Assembly (NCBI RefSeq): GCF_001939045.1 | Contig: NZ_MKIM01000027.1 | Coordinates: 372,001-436,000 of the forward strand | Reading direction: 5' to 3' | Origin: Rhizobium oryziradicis | GTDB taxonomy: Bacteria > Pseudomonadota > Alphaproteobacteria > Rhizobiales > Rhizobiaceae | Length of the DNA: 64,000 bases | Shown here: positions 32,789-41,764 of the stretch, piece by piece | How the letters are laid out: the number at the start of each line of letters is the position of its first letter | Position numbering within the stretch: position 1 is the stretch's first letter | The notes under the pieces: generated by a model | The model's input: the letters and a program-made list of their open reading frames with translations, nothing else | What the model was told of the DNA's origin: nothing | The model's database searches: none | Program-made: the position numbers and the translations under genes

Positions 32789-32839
32789 TAGAGACTGTCA
32801 GGGAAAAGTGGAATCCGGTCTTCTGCACGATGCTCTAAG
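32789..32839. repeat. half copy of family B element, providing the stop codon of the HD-GYP gene
   Basis: TTAGAGACTGTCAGGGAAAAGTGGAATCCGGTCTTCTGCACGATGCTCTAA: the left half matches family B and the end (GCACGATGCTCTA) matches the loop part of the bufB insert. The minus-strand stop TAG (32837-32835) is inside it. Confidence 0.75.
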
Positions 32840-34178
32840 CAGCCAGATCTGCCTTCACCAGAGCGTCTTCCAGCGCCTGGATACAGATGGGGTCGTGGCT
32901 GGTGCCCGCGCCTTGCCATAGAATATCGAGGGCTTCGCGCACATTCATTGCGGCGCGATAGGGGCGGTCTGCGGTCAGCGCATCAAATACGTCGGCGGTG
33001 GAAACAATGCGGGTTTCCAGATTGATGGCGTCTGCCGCCAAGCCTTGCGGATAGCCTTTGCCATCCAGCCGCTCATGATGCGCGCCGCCAATGACGGCCA
33101 AATCGGCAAAGGCATGGATGCGCGACAGGATTTCAAAGGAAAATTCGGGGTGGCGGCGCATCAGCAGCCATTCATCCTTGTTCAGACTGTTGGGCTTGTC
33201 CAGCACGCTATTGGAAACACCCAGCTTGCCAATATCGTGCAAAAGTGCGCCGCGTCGCAGCTTGCGGCGGGTGGCGGCATCAATTTGCATCTGTTCGGCA
33301 ATCAGGTCGGTGTAGAGCGCAACCCGCTCGCTGTGGCCGGAGGTGTAAGGGCTTTTCGCATCCACCACACGGGCAAAGCCTGCGGCAATGTCATCCAGAT
33401 AATCTTCATCGGCCATAATCACATGCCGACCGGGTTCGGTGCCCAGCACAATGTTTTCCAGATCCGGTGAGGTCAAATCCTCCCAAAAACAGGAGCGATA
33501 GGCAATGCTGACGAATGCATCGACAATAACGGGGTCAAACCATGTGCCGGAGCGACTCTCGATTTCCCGCAAAGCCCCCTCGGCACCGCCGACTTGAAAA
33601 AACACATCCACCACCTGGGCCACCAGCGCAATGCGGGCAAACACATGGATCGTTTCGCCAGCAATGCGCATCGGCAGGCCGCCGCCATCATAGTGTTCAT
33701 CCAGATCGCGAATGCCATTGGCCACATCGTCTGAAAAGCGCATCTGGCGGGCAATATCGGCACCACGCTCACAGCGGGTCTGCATCAACTCCACGGAATT
33801 TTTACCGCCGTGCTTCACCACGCTCAGCAATGTGCGCATTCTCTCGGCGAGGCTGGTTTGCGCACCCGCGTGGGTTAGCAAAAACCGGATCATCTGCGGT
33901 AGGCTGCCGTTGACCAATTTGAAATCGCGTTTAAAGGCCAAATCATCGCTGACGTATAATTCGCAAATCCGTGCGGCATTGCTGGAGCAGCCAAGGTCTT
34001 TGAGCATCAGCGTGTAATAAAGGTCATGCAATTTTTCGTCGGGCAGGCGAAGAGCGCGGCCAATGGCCATGCCGATGTGGCAACAGCGAACGCAGTGGCC
34101 CGGCAATTGTCCCTCGGTCAGATCAAGCGCATGACTCAGTGCCTTGATAATTTCGGCCAAACGAATGCGTAGTGCCAT
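32835..34178 (-). CDS. double HD-GYP protein: degenerate N-terminal and intact C-terminal domain
   Basis: A 447-residue protein. The C-terminal HD-GYP domain is complete: HSERVALYTDLIA, LLHDIGKLGV (HD, about residue 312), HHERLDGKGYP (about 370) and the TADVFDALTADRPYR signature. Such domains hydrolyse cyclic di-GMP. The N-terminal half has the same plan (HCVRCCHIGMAIG, HYDGGGLP, FARIALVAQVVDVF), but the HD pair is KD (LMLKDLGCS), so it is probably non-catalytic. ATG 34178 has AAGGGG upstream. No partner gene; the stop codon is inside a repeat. Confidence 0.88.
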   Translation of the reverse strand: MALRIRLAEIIKALSHALDLTEGQLPGHCVRCCHIGMAIGRALRLPDEKLHDLYYTLMLKDLGCSSNAARICELYVSDDLAFKRDFKLVNGSLPQMIRFLLTHAGAQTSLAERMRTLLSVVKHGGKNSVELMQTRCERGADIARQMRFSDDVANGIRDLDEHYDGGGLPMRIAGETIHVFARIALVAQVVDVFFQVGGAEGALREIESRSGTWFDPVIVDAFVSIAYRSCFWEDLTSPDLENIVLGTEPGRHVIMADEDYLDDIAAGFARVVDAKSPYTSGHSERVALYTDLIAEQMQIDAATRRKLRRGALLHDIGKLGVSNSVLDKPNSLNKDEWLLMRRHPEFSFEILSRIHAFADLAVIGGAHHERLDGKGYPQGLAADAINLETRIVSTADVFDALTADRPYRAAMNVREALDILWQGAGTSHDPICIQALEDALVKADLAA

Positions 34179-34403
34179 GAATACCCCTTGCCCACGGATG
34201 AGGGCCACATGCCGAGTTTTCGAAGCCCATGCACAATCATCATGCTGATTGCGCATCGTTCAAAAACATCGGCAAATGCCTCAACCGGACATGTTTCCAA
34301 GAGGCATACTCGATCATTTTAGAGCAAGTGGGTTAACATGAGGTAGTTTCTCACACATCCTGCCATCAAGATGAATGAAATACGCAATTTTTACTTCAGA
34401 ATT

Positions 34404-35762
34404 TTACGGTTTTCTGTTGTTGCGCGCGTTGGACTTTGCCGATCGTCTTGATTTGAAACTCGGAACTGGCTTTAGGCTTGCCTCGGGCGTGGCAGCAGGC
34501 GCGATGTCCGGCTTTGTTTCCGCAACAAGAATGTCCGTTGCCTCAAGAGCGCTTGCCTCTGCCAGCTCCTCAACTGGGGCAGCAATCTCGGCTTCAGGCT
34601 GCACGGTCTCAAGCGTTTCTTCTGGTATGGCCTGCACCGCCAACTCCTCAGTCGCGGCCAATTCCTCAGTCGCGATTGTGCTGGCCTCTGCGACTTCAGG
34701 TACTTGCTCGCTCAAGTGCTCTGGCTGGTCCGATGCTTCGATCGGTTCTGACGTTTCCACCAGATGCAGCGCTGCCTCCTGCGGTGATGCTTCGGCTGTT
34801 GCGGGAGCCTGTTGTTTTGGTGTTTCGCTGAGCACATCCCGCAACAGGCTGGTGATTTTGAGCGCACCTGGCACGTCGGTGTTGGTGGAATGGCCGCTTC
34901 GTGGAACACGAATGAGATGGCTGGCGGGGGCCGTTGCATTCAATTCGCCATACCAGTCCAGCTCACCCATAATGGCAAGAGGCGGTTCTATGGCTGCTGG
35001 CACCGAAATCCGGGTGGAAAAGGAAATCACCTTGAGGGATTGACCCAATGTTGCCAAGCGCTCAGGCGCATCGCTTTCCAGCGAGTGCAGGGCCTCTGCG
35101 ATGATGAGATTGCCTTTGGAGTGGCCGGTCACCAGCTGAAAGTCGAGCGCCTCGTTCATCAGCAACGCTTCGACCGTATCGGTATCAAGACTGCTTTTGC
35201 GCGGCGCACCGGCGGTTACGTCGTAACGTGTGTAGGCCCCCAGCTTGGGGCGTCCAACAAGATCATCAATCATTTCAAAGTTATGGCGCAAAAAGCCAAG
35301 AGGGCCGAACAGGAAGTTGCTGCCCAAGGCCTCGGAAATCATATCGCCAAGCCCGTAGCCGGACACAACAGCGGCCACCGGCGCATCCACCGCATTGGCA
35401 ATATTGCGGGCAAAGGCCGCAGCCCCTGTGGCCGAGCCGCCAATGCCTGCCACCGCCATCACATGAACGTCACGGCCGCCGCGCAAGATATATTCATCAA
35501 TGCTGTCACACATCATCAACATGCCTTGGCCGGTGGGCGGCACAATCATCAGCATGCCTTCGGCCGCAATCGAATCGCTGATGTAAAAAGCCTCATCCGC
35601 GGTCAAGGTTTTGATGTCGTAAAACATCGCATCAAGGCTTGAGTTGCGAAACCGCCATGGCTCCAGCGTGGCATTGCGAAACGGTCTTTTTTGCAACCTT
35701 TCGGGCAGGGAGAGGGATCGAGCGAATTGTGTCAAGCCAAAGGTGAATGCCGTGTTGAACAT
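34404..35762 (-). CDS. alpha/beta-hydrolase-like protein with Glu/Ala-rich tail
   Basis: A 452-residue protein in two parts. Residues 1-310 look like an alpha/beta hydrolase, with the elbow VTGHSKGN (Ser about 215) and a late His in RSGHSTN; a Gly/Ala-rich stretch MAVAGIGGSATGAAAFARNIANAV precedes it. From about residue 312 the sequence turns low-complexity and acidic (repeats of EASxxE, TEELAA, VEELAEAS) and ends in a basic cluster RRSAKSNARNNRKP. The tail is probably disordered. Starts at ATG 35762 after GAGGAT. I know of no assigned function; polyester- or lipid-related roles are possible. Confidence 0.75.
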   Translation of the reverse strand: MFNTAFTFGLTQFARSLSLPERLQKRPFRNATLEPWRFRNSSLDAMFYDIKTLTADEAFYISDSIAAEGMLMIVPPTGQGMLMMCDSIDEYILRGGRDVHVMAVAGIGGSATGAAAFARNIANAVDAPVAAVVSGYGLGDMISEALGSNFLFGPLGFLRHNFEMIDDLVGRPKLGAYTRYDVTAGAPRKSSLDTDTVEALLMNEALDFQLVTGHSKGNLIIAEALHSLESDAPERLATLGQSLKVISFSTRISVPAAIEPPLAIMGELDWYGELNATAPASHLIRVPRSGHSTNTDVPGALKITSLLRDVLSETPKQQAPATAEASPQEAALHLVETSEPIEASDQPEHLSEQVPEVAEASTIATEELAATEELAVQAIPEETLETVQPEAEIAAPVEELAEASALEATDILVAETKPDIAPAATPEASLKPVPSFKSRRSAKSNARNNRKP

Positions 35763-35882
35763 CGTGCTTATCCTCGTTCATCTTGCTGCAACGCAGCATA
35801 AAATTACAGGATCGAATTGGCAATGATTGTTTTAAACTTTTCTCATGCACGTATAGGCTGCCACTCTGCAGCGCCTCTCACC

Positions 35883-35966
35883 AAATATGGCGCACAAAGG
35901 ACGCTGTAGCACTTTTGATCTGCTGCATAATTCCTTAAATCGATTCCGATTTAAGGAATTATGCAG
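35883..35966. repeat. family D palindromic element (complete copy)
   Basis: CAAATATGGCGCACAAAGGACGCTGTAGCAC...CTGC followed by a 42-bp palindrome at 35925-35966 (TGCATAATTCCTTAAATCG with its complement, arms 18 bp). It occupies part of the 280-bp gap between trmL and the hydrolase-like gene; nothing else is seen there. Confidence 0.85.
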
Positions 35967-36042
35967 TAACAACCTATTATAACGCAGTGTTGACGGTTTG
36001 GCTTTGATGAAATGCAGAGCTGCTGCGATTTATAATCGGCGG

Positions 36043-36504
36043 TTATGGCATCCGTGTCTGGCGTATGGCTTCACCGGCAATCATGGCGACAGACATGGCG
36101 AGATTGATGGAGCGCTGGCCTTCGACCATGGGAATGAGAATGCGACTGTTTGCCATGTCATGCACGCTATCGGGCACGCCCGCACTTTCGCGGCCAAACA
36201 GCAAGATGTCGTTCGGCTGAAAGGCAACGTCAAAATAGACCTCGGCGGCTTTGGTGGATGCCAGCACCAGTCTTCGACCGGTGCCAGCGCGCCATTCTTC
36301 AAAATGCGCCCAGCTGATATGGCGGGTGAGCACAACGCTTGCCAGATAATCCATACCGGCGCGTTTTAAATTGCGATCAGACAGATCAAACCCCGCAGGC
36401 TCGATAATATCCACGCCCAAGCCAAGGCAGGCCGCCAGCCGCAAAATCGTGCCGGTGTTGCCCGGAATATCGGGTTGATAAAGAGCGATGCGCAAATCAG
36501 ACAT
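36043..36504 (-). CDS. trmL: tRNA (cytidine(34)-2'-O)-methyltransferase
   Basis: A 153-residue SPOUT methyltransferase of the TrmL (YibK) type that methylates the wobble position of tRNA-Leu isoacceptors. Motifs: PDIPGNTGTILRLAACLG (residues 11-28), NDILLFGRESAGVP (about 96-109) and the knot-forming RILIPMVEGQRSINLAMSVAMIAGEA. The gene is divergent from the ABC exporter pair. The gap 36505-36848 (344 bp) holds promoter sequence and one uncertain 18-codon ORF at 36656-36712. Confidence 0.95.
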   Translation of the reverse strand: MSDLRIALYQPDIPGNTGTILRLAACLGLGVDIIEPAGFDLSDRNLKRAGMDYLASVVLTRHISWAHFEEWRAGTGRRLVLASTKAAEVYFDVAFQPNDILLFGRESAGVPDSVHDMANSRILIPMVEGQRSINLAMSVAMIAGEAIRQTRMP

Positions 36505-36848
36505 GGGTTCTGCATAGCGTCAACGGCATGGCCTGTCTGTGGTCTGCGGGCAACACTGCCCAAACAAACGGCAGGCTTGTCGTTTTGCGACTTTGCAATT
36601 TTTTCTGCGACACGTAGAAAGAGATCATCTTCAACTCGAGACATGGGAGGCGTGCATGATTGTAACTGACTGGATGCGCTTTCCCGCCGTTTTGGCTTTT
36701 CAGCAGCGCTGAATCCTCTCGTATTTTCCGTATCTTTTAAAGTTTAGAGCGATTTCCGGATCTGTCATGTTCCGGATTGATTCCTGTGGTCGAAGTGGGC
36801 TGGTGTTTCGCCGCTTTGCGCCGTGTTATGACGAAATGGAGCTTGTCC

Positions 36849-38705
36849 ATGTTTGCGTGGTTTGAAAACCGCATTAATCCTTACCCGGAGGCCGCTCCAA
36901 AGCTGCCGCCTGCGGGATTGTTCCGGTTTACCTGGCACTACACCCGCCCCGTGGCGGGCTGGTTGGCGCTGATGACGTTTCTGGTAATGTTGATTGCCGT
37001 GGGCGAAGTCATGCTGTTTCAGTTTCTGGGCGATATTGTTACCTGGTTGTCGCAAGCCGACCGGGCCACATTCTTGCAAACCCAGGGCGTGCGGCTGCTG
37101 GGCATGGGCTTTTTGGTCATGGTGGTTCTACCCGGCCTTGGCACCATCAATTCATTGATTGTGCATCAAACCCTGCTGGGCAATTTTCCCATGATTGCGC
37201 GCTGGCAGATGCATCGGTTTTTGCTCAACCATTCCATGACTTTCTTTGCCAATGAGTTTTCGGGCCGGGTGTCCACCAAGGTCATGCAGACCTCGCTGGC
37301 GGTGCGCGAAACCGTGGTCAAGATTCTCGATGTGTTCGTTTTTGTTGCCACCTATTTCATCTCGATGCTGGTGATTATCGGCAATGCCGATCTGCGTTTG
37401 CTGGTGCCCATGCTGGTATGGCTGGCAATCTATATCGCCATCGTCAGCTATTATGTGCCGAAACTGCAAAAGATTGCAGCCGCACAAGCCGATGCGCGCT
37501 CATCCATGACGGGCCGCATTGTCGATAGCTACACCAATATCGCCACCGTGAAACTGTTTTCCCACACCAGCCGCGAAGAGGCCTACGCCAAGGGCGCGAT
37601 GGATGGATTCCTGCAAACGGTCTATGCGCAGATGCGCAAAGTGACGATGTTTCAGGTTTTGGTCTATCTCAACAATTGCGGCGTGATTTTTCTGATCGGT
37701 GCTCTGTCGATCTGGCTGTGGCTGAACGCGTCGATTGAAATCGGAGCCATTGCCATTGCCATTGGTCTTGCCATGCGGGTCAACAGCATGTCGCAATGGA
37801 TCATGTGGGAAGTCTCGGCCCTGTTTGAAAACATCGGCACCGTCTATGACGGCATGGAAATGATGACCAAGCCCCATGATATTGTTGATGTGGACAATGC
37901 CAAGGCGCTGAGAGCCGATAAAGGCGAGATTGTCTACGACAAGGTTCGTTTTCATTATGGCAAGACCAAGGGCATCATTGAAGACTTTTCACTGACCATC
38001 AAAGCTGGTGAAAAAATTGGTCTGGTCGGCCGCTCTGGCGCTGGCAAAACCACATTGATGAACCTGCTGTTGCGCTTTTATGAGGTCGAAGCCGGGTCTA
38101 TCACCATTGACGGGCAGGATATATCCAAGGTCACCCAGGAAAGCCTGCGCTCCAAGGTCGGGGTGGTAACGCAAGATACCTCGTTGCTGCATCGCTCTAT
38201 TCGCGACAACATTGCCTATGGCCGTCCTGATGCCAGCGATGCCGAGGTGGTGGAAGCGGCCAAGCGTGCCAACGCCTGGGATTTTATCGAGGGATTGGTG
38301 GATTCGCGCGGCCGCAAAGGTCTGGATGCGCAGGTGGGCGAGCGCGGCGTGAAGCTCTCGGGTGGCCAGCGCCAACGGATTGCCATTGCGCGGGTGTTTT
38401 TGAAAAACGCTCCGATCCTCATTCTGGACGAGGCAACGTCTGCGCTTGACTCAGAGGTAGAGGCCGCCATTCAGGAGAGCCTGTTTGCCCTGATGGAGGG
38501 TAAGACGGTGATTGCCATTGCCCACCGCCTGTCCACGCTGACCCAGATGGATCAACTGGTGGTGCTGGACAAGGGCAAAATCGTCGAGATGGGCAACCAC
38601 CCGCAACTGGTGGCCAGAGGCGGTATCTATGCTGATCTGTGGAATCGCCAGTCTGGTGGCTTTCTGGCCGATGAGGTGGATGGACAGGAGACGGCGGCGG
38701 AGTGA
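36849..38705 (+). CDS. ABC exporter (fused membrane and ATPase domains), first of a pair
   Basis: A 618-residue half-size exporter. The N-terminal six-helix ABC membrane domain (residues about 25-335) is followed by the ATPase with Walker A GRSGAGKTTL (about 391), signature LSGGQRQR (about 503), Walker B LILDEATSALD (about 521) and the H-loop AIAHRLST. Starts at ATG 36849 (GGAG 7 nt upstream), giving MFAWFENRINP, aligned with the paralogue's LFENWTNPF. The tandem second copy follows 97 bp downstream; the pair probably forms a heterodimer. Substrate unknown (lipid or drug type). Confidence 0.93.
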   Translation: MFAWFENRINPYPEAAPKLPPAGLFRFTWHYTRPVAGWLALMTFLVMLIAVGEVMLFQFLGDIVTWLSQADRATFLQTQGVRLLGMGFLVMVVLPGLGTINSLIVHQTLLGNFPMIARWQMHRFLLNHSMTFFANEFSGRVSTKVMQTSLAVRETVVKILDVFVFVATYFISMLVIIGNADLRLLVPMLVWLAIYIAIVSYYVPKLQKIAAAQADARSSMTGRIVDSYTNIATVKLFSHTSREEAYAKGAMDGFLQTVYAQMRKVTMFQVLVYLNNCGVIFLIGALSIWLWLNASIEIGAIAIAIGLAMRVNSMSQWIMWEVSALFENIGTVYDGMEMMTKPHDIVDVDNAKALRADKGEIVYDKVRFHYGKTKGIIEDFSLTIKAGEKIGLVGRSGAGKTTLMNLLLRFYEVEAGSITIDGQDISKVTQESLRSKVGVVTQDTSLLHRSIRDNIAYGRPDASDAEVVEAAKRANAWDFIEGLVDSRGRKGLDAQVGERGVKLSGGQRQRIAIARVFLKNAPILILDEATSALDSEVEAAIQESLFALMEGKTVIAIAHRLSTLTQMDQLVVLDKGKIVEMGNHPQLVARGGIYADLWNRQSGGFLADEVDGQETAAE

Positions 38706-38802
38706 TCCGCCGCTGCCTTGTTTACGCAATCGTGACCAGAAACTGAGCGACGTTTGGGTGTTTCACCTTTGTTGCGCTTCGGAATCGCCCTAGGCTGCTC
38801 GC

Positions 38803-40674
38803 ATGATCATCCGCGCTGTACTCCGTCTTTTTGAAAACTGGACCAATCCCTTTGCGGAGCAGCAGCTGCTGCGCCCTCCCGGCAGTGCCTGGGCCTTTGT
38901 GTGGTTTTATGTGCGTCAGGCAAAGCTGGCCTTTGTGGCCATGGCGGTGTTTGGCGGTGCCGTGGCGGCCATGGAAGCCAGCATGTTCTGGTTTGTCGGG
39001 CGGCTGGTGGATGTGCTGGAAACCGTGCCCAAAAGCGAAGGCTGGCAGGGGCTGTTTGCCATGCATGGCGCGGAGCTGGCTGGCATTGCGCTGGTGGTGG
39101 TGGCCGTGCGCTTTTTGGTCATCACCCTCAGCGCCTTGGTGGAAGAGCAGGTGGTGGTGCTCAACTTTTCCAATCTGGTGCGCTGGCAGAGCCATGTGCA
39201 TATCAGCCGACAGGCCATGAGCTTTTTCCAAAACGATTTTGCCGGTCGCATTGTCACCAAGGTGTGGACGGGCGGCTTGGCGGTGGGCGATCTGCTGACC
39301 TCGCTGTTGCAGGTCGGCTGGTTTATGGTGATTTACACCCTTTCCACCATCGGGCTTTTGGCCCAGCTGGATTGGCGGCTATCGGCGGTCATTGCGCTGT
39401 GGGTGGTGATGTTTGTGTTTATGGCGCGGTATTTTGTGCCGCGCATTCGTTTTCATGCACGCGAAACGGCGGAAAGCTCATCGGCGCTCAGCGGCAGGCT
39501 GGTCGATAGCTATGCCAATATCCAGACGCTCAAACTGTTTGCCCGTGAGCGCCACAATGATCACTATATTCGTGAAGGGTTCGAGCGTTATCAGGCATCC
39601 TTGCGACCGTTCACCCGGTTGATCACCGGCGTTCGCGCAAGCCATGCCTTGCTATCGGGCTTTATGGTGCTGGTGATTGCCATGCTGTGTATTGATCGCT
39701 GGTTTCAAGGGGCGATGACCCCCGGCGGCGTGGCCTTCACGCTCGGTCTGGTGCTGCGCCTGAGCATGTTGCTCAACCGCATGATGACCCAGCTCAACAG
39801 CATGATGCGCAATCTGGGCACCATCCAGAATTCGGCCGAGCTGATTTCACAGCCCATCGGTTTGAATGATCAACCGGACGCAAAGGTCTTGAGTATTTCC
39901 GGCCCTCTGATCCGTTTTGAAGACGTCAGCTTTCACTACGGCAAGGACAAGGGCGCGATTGATCATCTGTCGCTGACCATTCATCCGGGCGAAAAGGTCG
40001 GCATTGTGGGACGCTCTGGGGCGGGAAAAACCACACTCGTCAATCTGTTGCTGCGGTTTTACGATGTTGAAGGCGGAGCCATCATGATTGATGGGCAGGA
40101 TTTACGCCACGTGACGCAGGAGAGCCTGCGCGCCAAGATCGGCATGGTCACACAGGATACGTCCCTGCTACACCGCTCCATTCGTGACAACATCATGTTT
40201 GGCCGTGATGATGCCACGGAAGTGCAGTTGCGCAAGGCGGCAGAGCAGGCCGAGGCGCTGGACTTTATTGAAAGACTGGTCGATCAGCGCGGTCGCCGTG
40301 GCTTTGATGCCCATGTGGGTGAGCGCGGCGTGAAGCTGTCGGGCGGCCAGCGCCAGCGCATTGCCATTGCAAGAGTGATGTTGAAAGACGCACCGATTCT
40401 GGTGCTGGACGAGGCCACCTCTGCGCTGGACTCGGAAGTTGAGGCCGCCATTCAATCCAATCTCGAGCTGTTGATGAACGGCAAAACCGTTCTGGCCATT
40501 GCCCATCGGCTTTCCACCATTGCCAGCCTTGATCGGTTGGTGGTGATAGACAAGGGCCGGATCATCGAAGAAGGCACCCATGCCGAATTGGTGGCGCGCG
40601 GCGGGCTGTATTCCGAACTATGGGCGCGGCAGTCCGGCGGTTTTCTGGGCGATGAGCCGGAGGATAAGATTTAG
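38803..40674 (+). CDS. ABC exporter, second of a pair
   Basis: A 623-residue paralogue of the preceding exporter with the same order: membrane domain, Walker A GRSGAGKTTL (about 407), signature LSGGQRQR (about 512), Walker B LVLDEATSALD, and AIAHRLST. Both copies have intact catalytic Glu after Walker B, so neither site is visibly degenerate. Starts at ATG 38803. The stop codon overlaps the end of the convergent EEP gene by 4 bp. Confidence 0.93.
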   Translation: MIIRAVLRLFENWTNPFAEQQLLRPPGSAWAFVWFYVRQAKLAFVAMAVFGGAVAAMEASMFWFVGRLVDVLETVPKSEGWQGLFAMHGAELAGIALVVVAVRFLVITLSALVEEQVVVLNFSNLVRWQSHVHISRQAMSFFQNDFAGRIVTKVWTGGLAVGDLLTSLLQVGWFMVIYTLSTIGLLAQLDWRLSAVIALWVVMFVFMARYFVPRIRFHARETAESSSALSGRLVDSYANIQTLKLFARERHNDHYIREGFERYQASLRPFTRLITGVRASHALLSGFMVLVIAMLCIDRWFQGAMTPGGVAFTLGLVLRLSMLLNRMMTQLNSMMRNLGTIQNSAELISQPIGLNDQPDAKVLSISGPLIRFEDVSFHYGKDKGAIDHLSLTIHPGEKVGIVGRSGAGKTTLVNLLLRFYDVEGGAIMIDGQDLRHVTQESLRAKIGMVTQDTSLLHRSIRDNIMFGRDDATEVQLRKAAEQAEALDFIERLVDQRGRRGFDAHVGERGVKLSGGQRQRIAIARVMLKDAPILVLDEATSALDSEVEAAIQSNLELLMNGKTVLAIAHRLSTIASLDRLVVIDKGRIIEEGTHAELVARGGLYSELWARQSGGFLGDEPEDKI

Positions 40675-41612
40675 GATTTCGGAAGCCCCAGATCGGCAGT
40701 CAATCCATAATGGTTGGAGCCAAAATTGGAGGGGATGCGGGTAAGCTTTTGCGCCATCAGCGGTGCGCGAATGAAAATATGGTCAATTGGCACGCCAAAA
40801 CGCCCGGCACGCACCGGCCATGTGGCGGGTTCCCAGCCGGTGGTGGTCAGGCCAATGCGCTTGAGCAGGTTTTGCATGTCGGGTGCAATGGTTGCGGCAT
40901 TAAAATCGCCCGCCAGCAGCAGCGGGCCTTTGATGGGCTGAAGCGCATCGGCAAGCTCATCCAGTTCCTCGGCATGGTAATCATCGAAATAGGGTTTGCT
41001 GAGGTGGGCGGCAGCAAGGTGCAGGCTTGTTTGGCCGACATGGATACGCGCCATGACAAACCGATCTTTGCGCAGATCGCTCAGATTGCCGACAGAAATG
41101 TCATCGAGAGGATATTTCGACAACAGCATGAGATCGCAGGTGGGCGTGTGCTGGCCGCAACCGATTCGGTAGGGGTAGAGTGTGGATAGCTGGTCCAGAT
41201 AGGGAGCAAGCGGCGCTGCTTCCATGATATAGGCAATGTCCGCACCGGATTGCGCAATGTAATCGGCAATCGTTGCCCCATTTTCGAGATTATCACCCAG
41301 CACGTTGAAAGACAGCACCCGCAGTTTTTGCATGTTTACGATATCTGTGGGCGGTGAGGGCGGCAGAGATTGCCACATCATCAGCACGGCGTGGCTGGCA
41401 ATAAACACGCTTGCCACCAGCAGCGAGAGCGTAAACGCTCCGGGCTTGAGGGAGAGACACACAAGCGCCATCACCACCATGACAACGCCTGCCTGGAGCT
41501 GCAGGCTATAAGCAACGTTCACGCCCCAGAAGTGGGTGATGTAACGCAAGACAAACACAGCCAAGCCTAAACAGAGCAGTGTCGCGATAATGTGCAGTAG
41601 CATTGCTCTCAT
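40671..41612 (-). CDS. membrane-anchored endonuclease/exonuclease/phosphatase (EEP) family protein
   Basis: A 313-residue protein: three membrane helices (MLLHIIATLLCLGLAVFVLRYI; a second near 38-55; a third near 60-85) then an EEP domain with LRVLSFNVLGDN, LLLAGDFNAATI (catalytic Asp/Asn), IDHIFIR and the terminal SNHYGLTADL (His). This resembles the YafD-like group. The frame continues upstream to 41798, but that part is repeat DNA, so ATG 41612 (or 41603) is used. Probably acts on phospholipid or nucleic acid in the periplasm; not known. Confidence 0.85.
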   Translation of the reverse strand: MRAMLLHIIATLLCLGLAVFVLRYITHFWGVNVAYSLQLQAGVVMVVMALVCLSLKPGAFTLSLLVASVFIASHAVLMMWQSLPPSPPTDIVNMQKLRVLSFNVLGDNLENGATIADYIAQSGADIAYIMEAAPLAPYLDQLSTLYPYRIGCGQHTPTCDLMLLSKYPLDDISVGNLSDLRKDRFVMARIHVGQTSLHLAAAHLSKPYFDDYHAEELDELADALQPIKGPLLLAGDFNAATIAPDMQNLLKRIGLTTTGWEPATWPVRAGRFGVPIDHIFIRAPLMAQKLTRIPSNFGSNHYGLTADLGLPKS

Positions 41613-41656
41613 GGATCTCTTTGTGGGGTGCTGGATGGTGCTTTGGCGGGGTCTTG

Positions 41657-41764
41657 ATGAGAGTTTGTCAGGTTCAGATTGAACCAGCAAACTCTCGATT
41701 CTTTTGATTTCGTTTGTCCTATCAGGAAAACCGGGTTCCACTTTTCCCTGGCAAACGCTCTCGG
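41657..41764. repeat. family B palindromic element (inverted copy)
   Basis: GAGAGTTTGTCAGGTTCAGATTGAACCAGCAAACTCTC (part 2, inverted) followed by GTTTGTCC...AGGAAAACCGGGTTCCACTTTTCCCTGGCAAAC (part 1). It lies 45 bp upstream of the EEP gene start. Confidence 0.85.
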
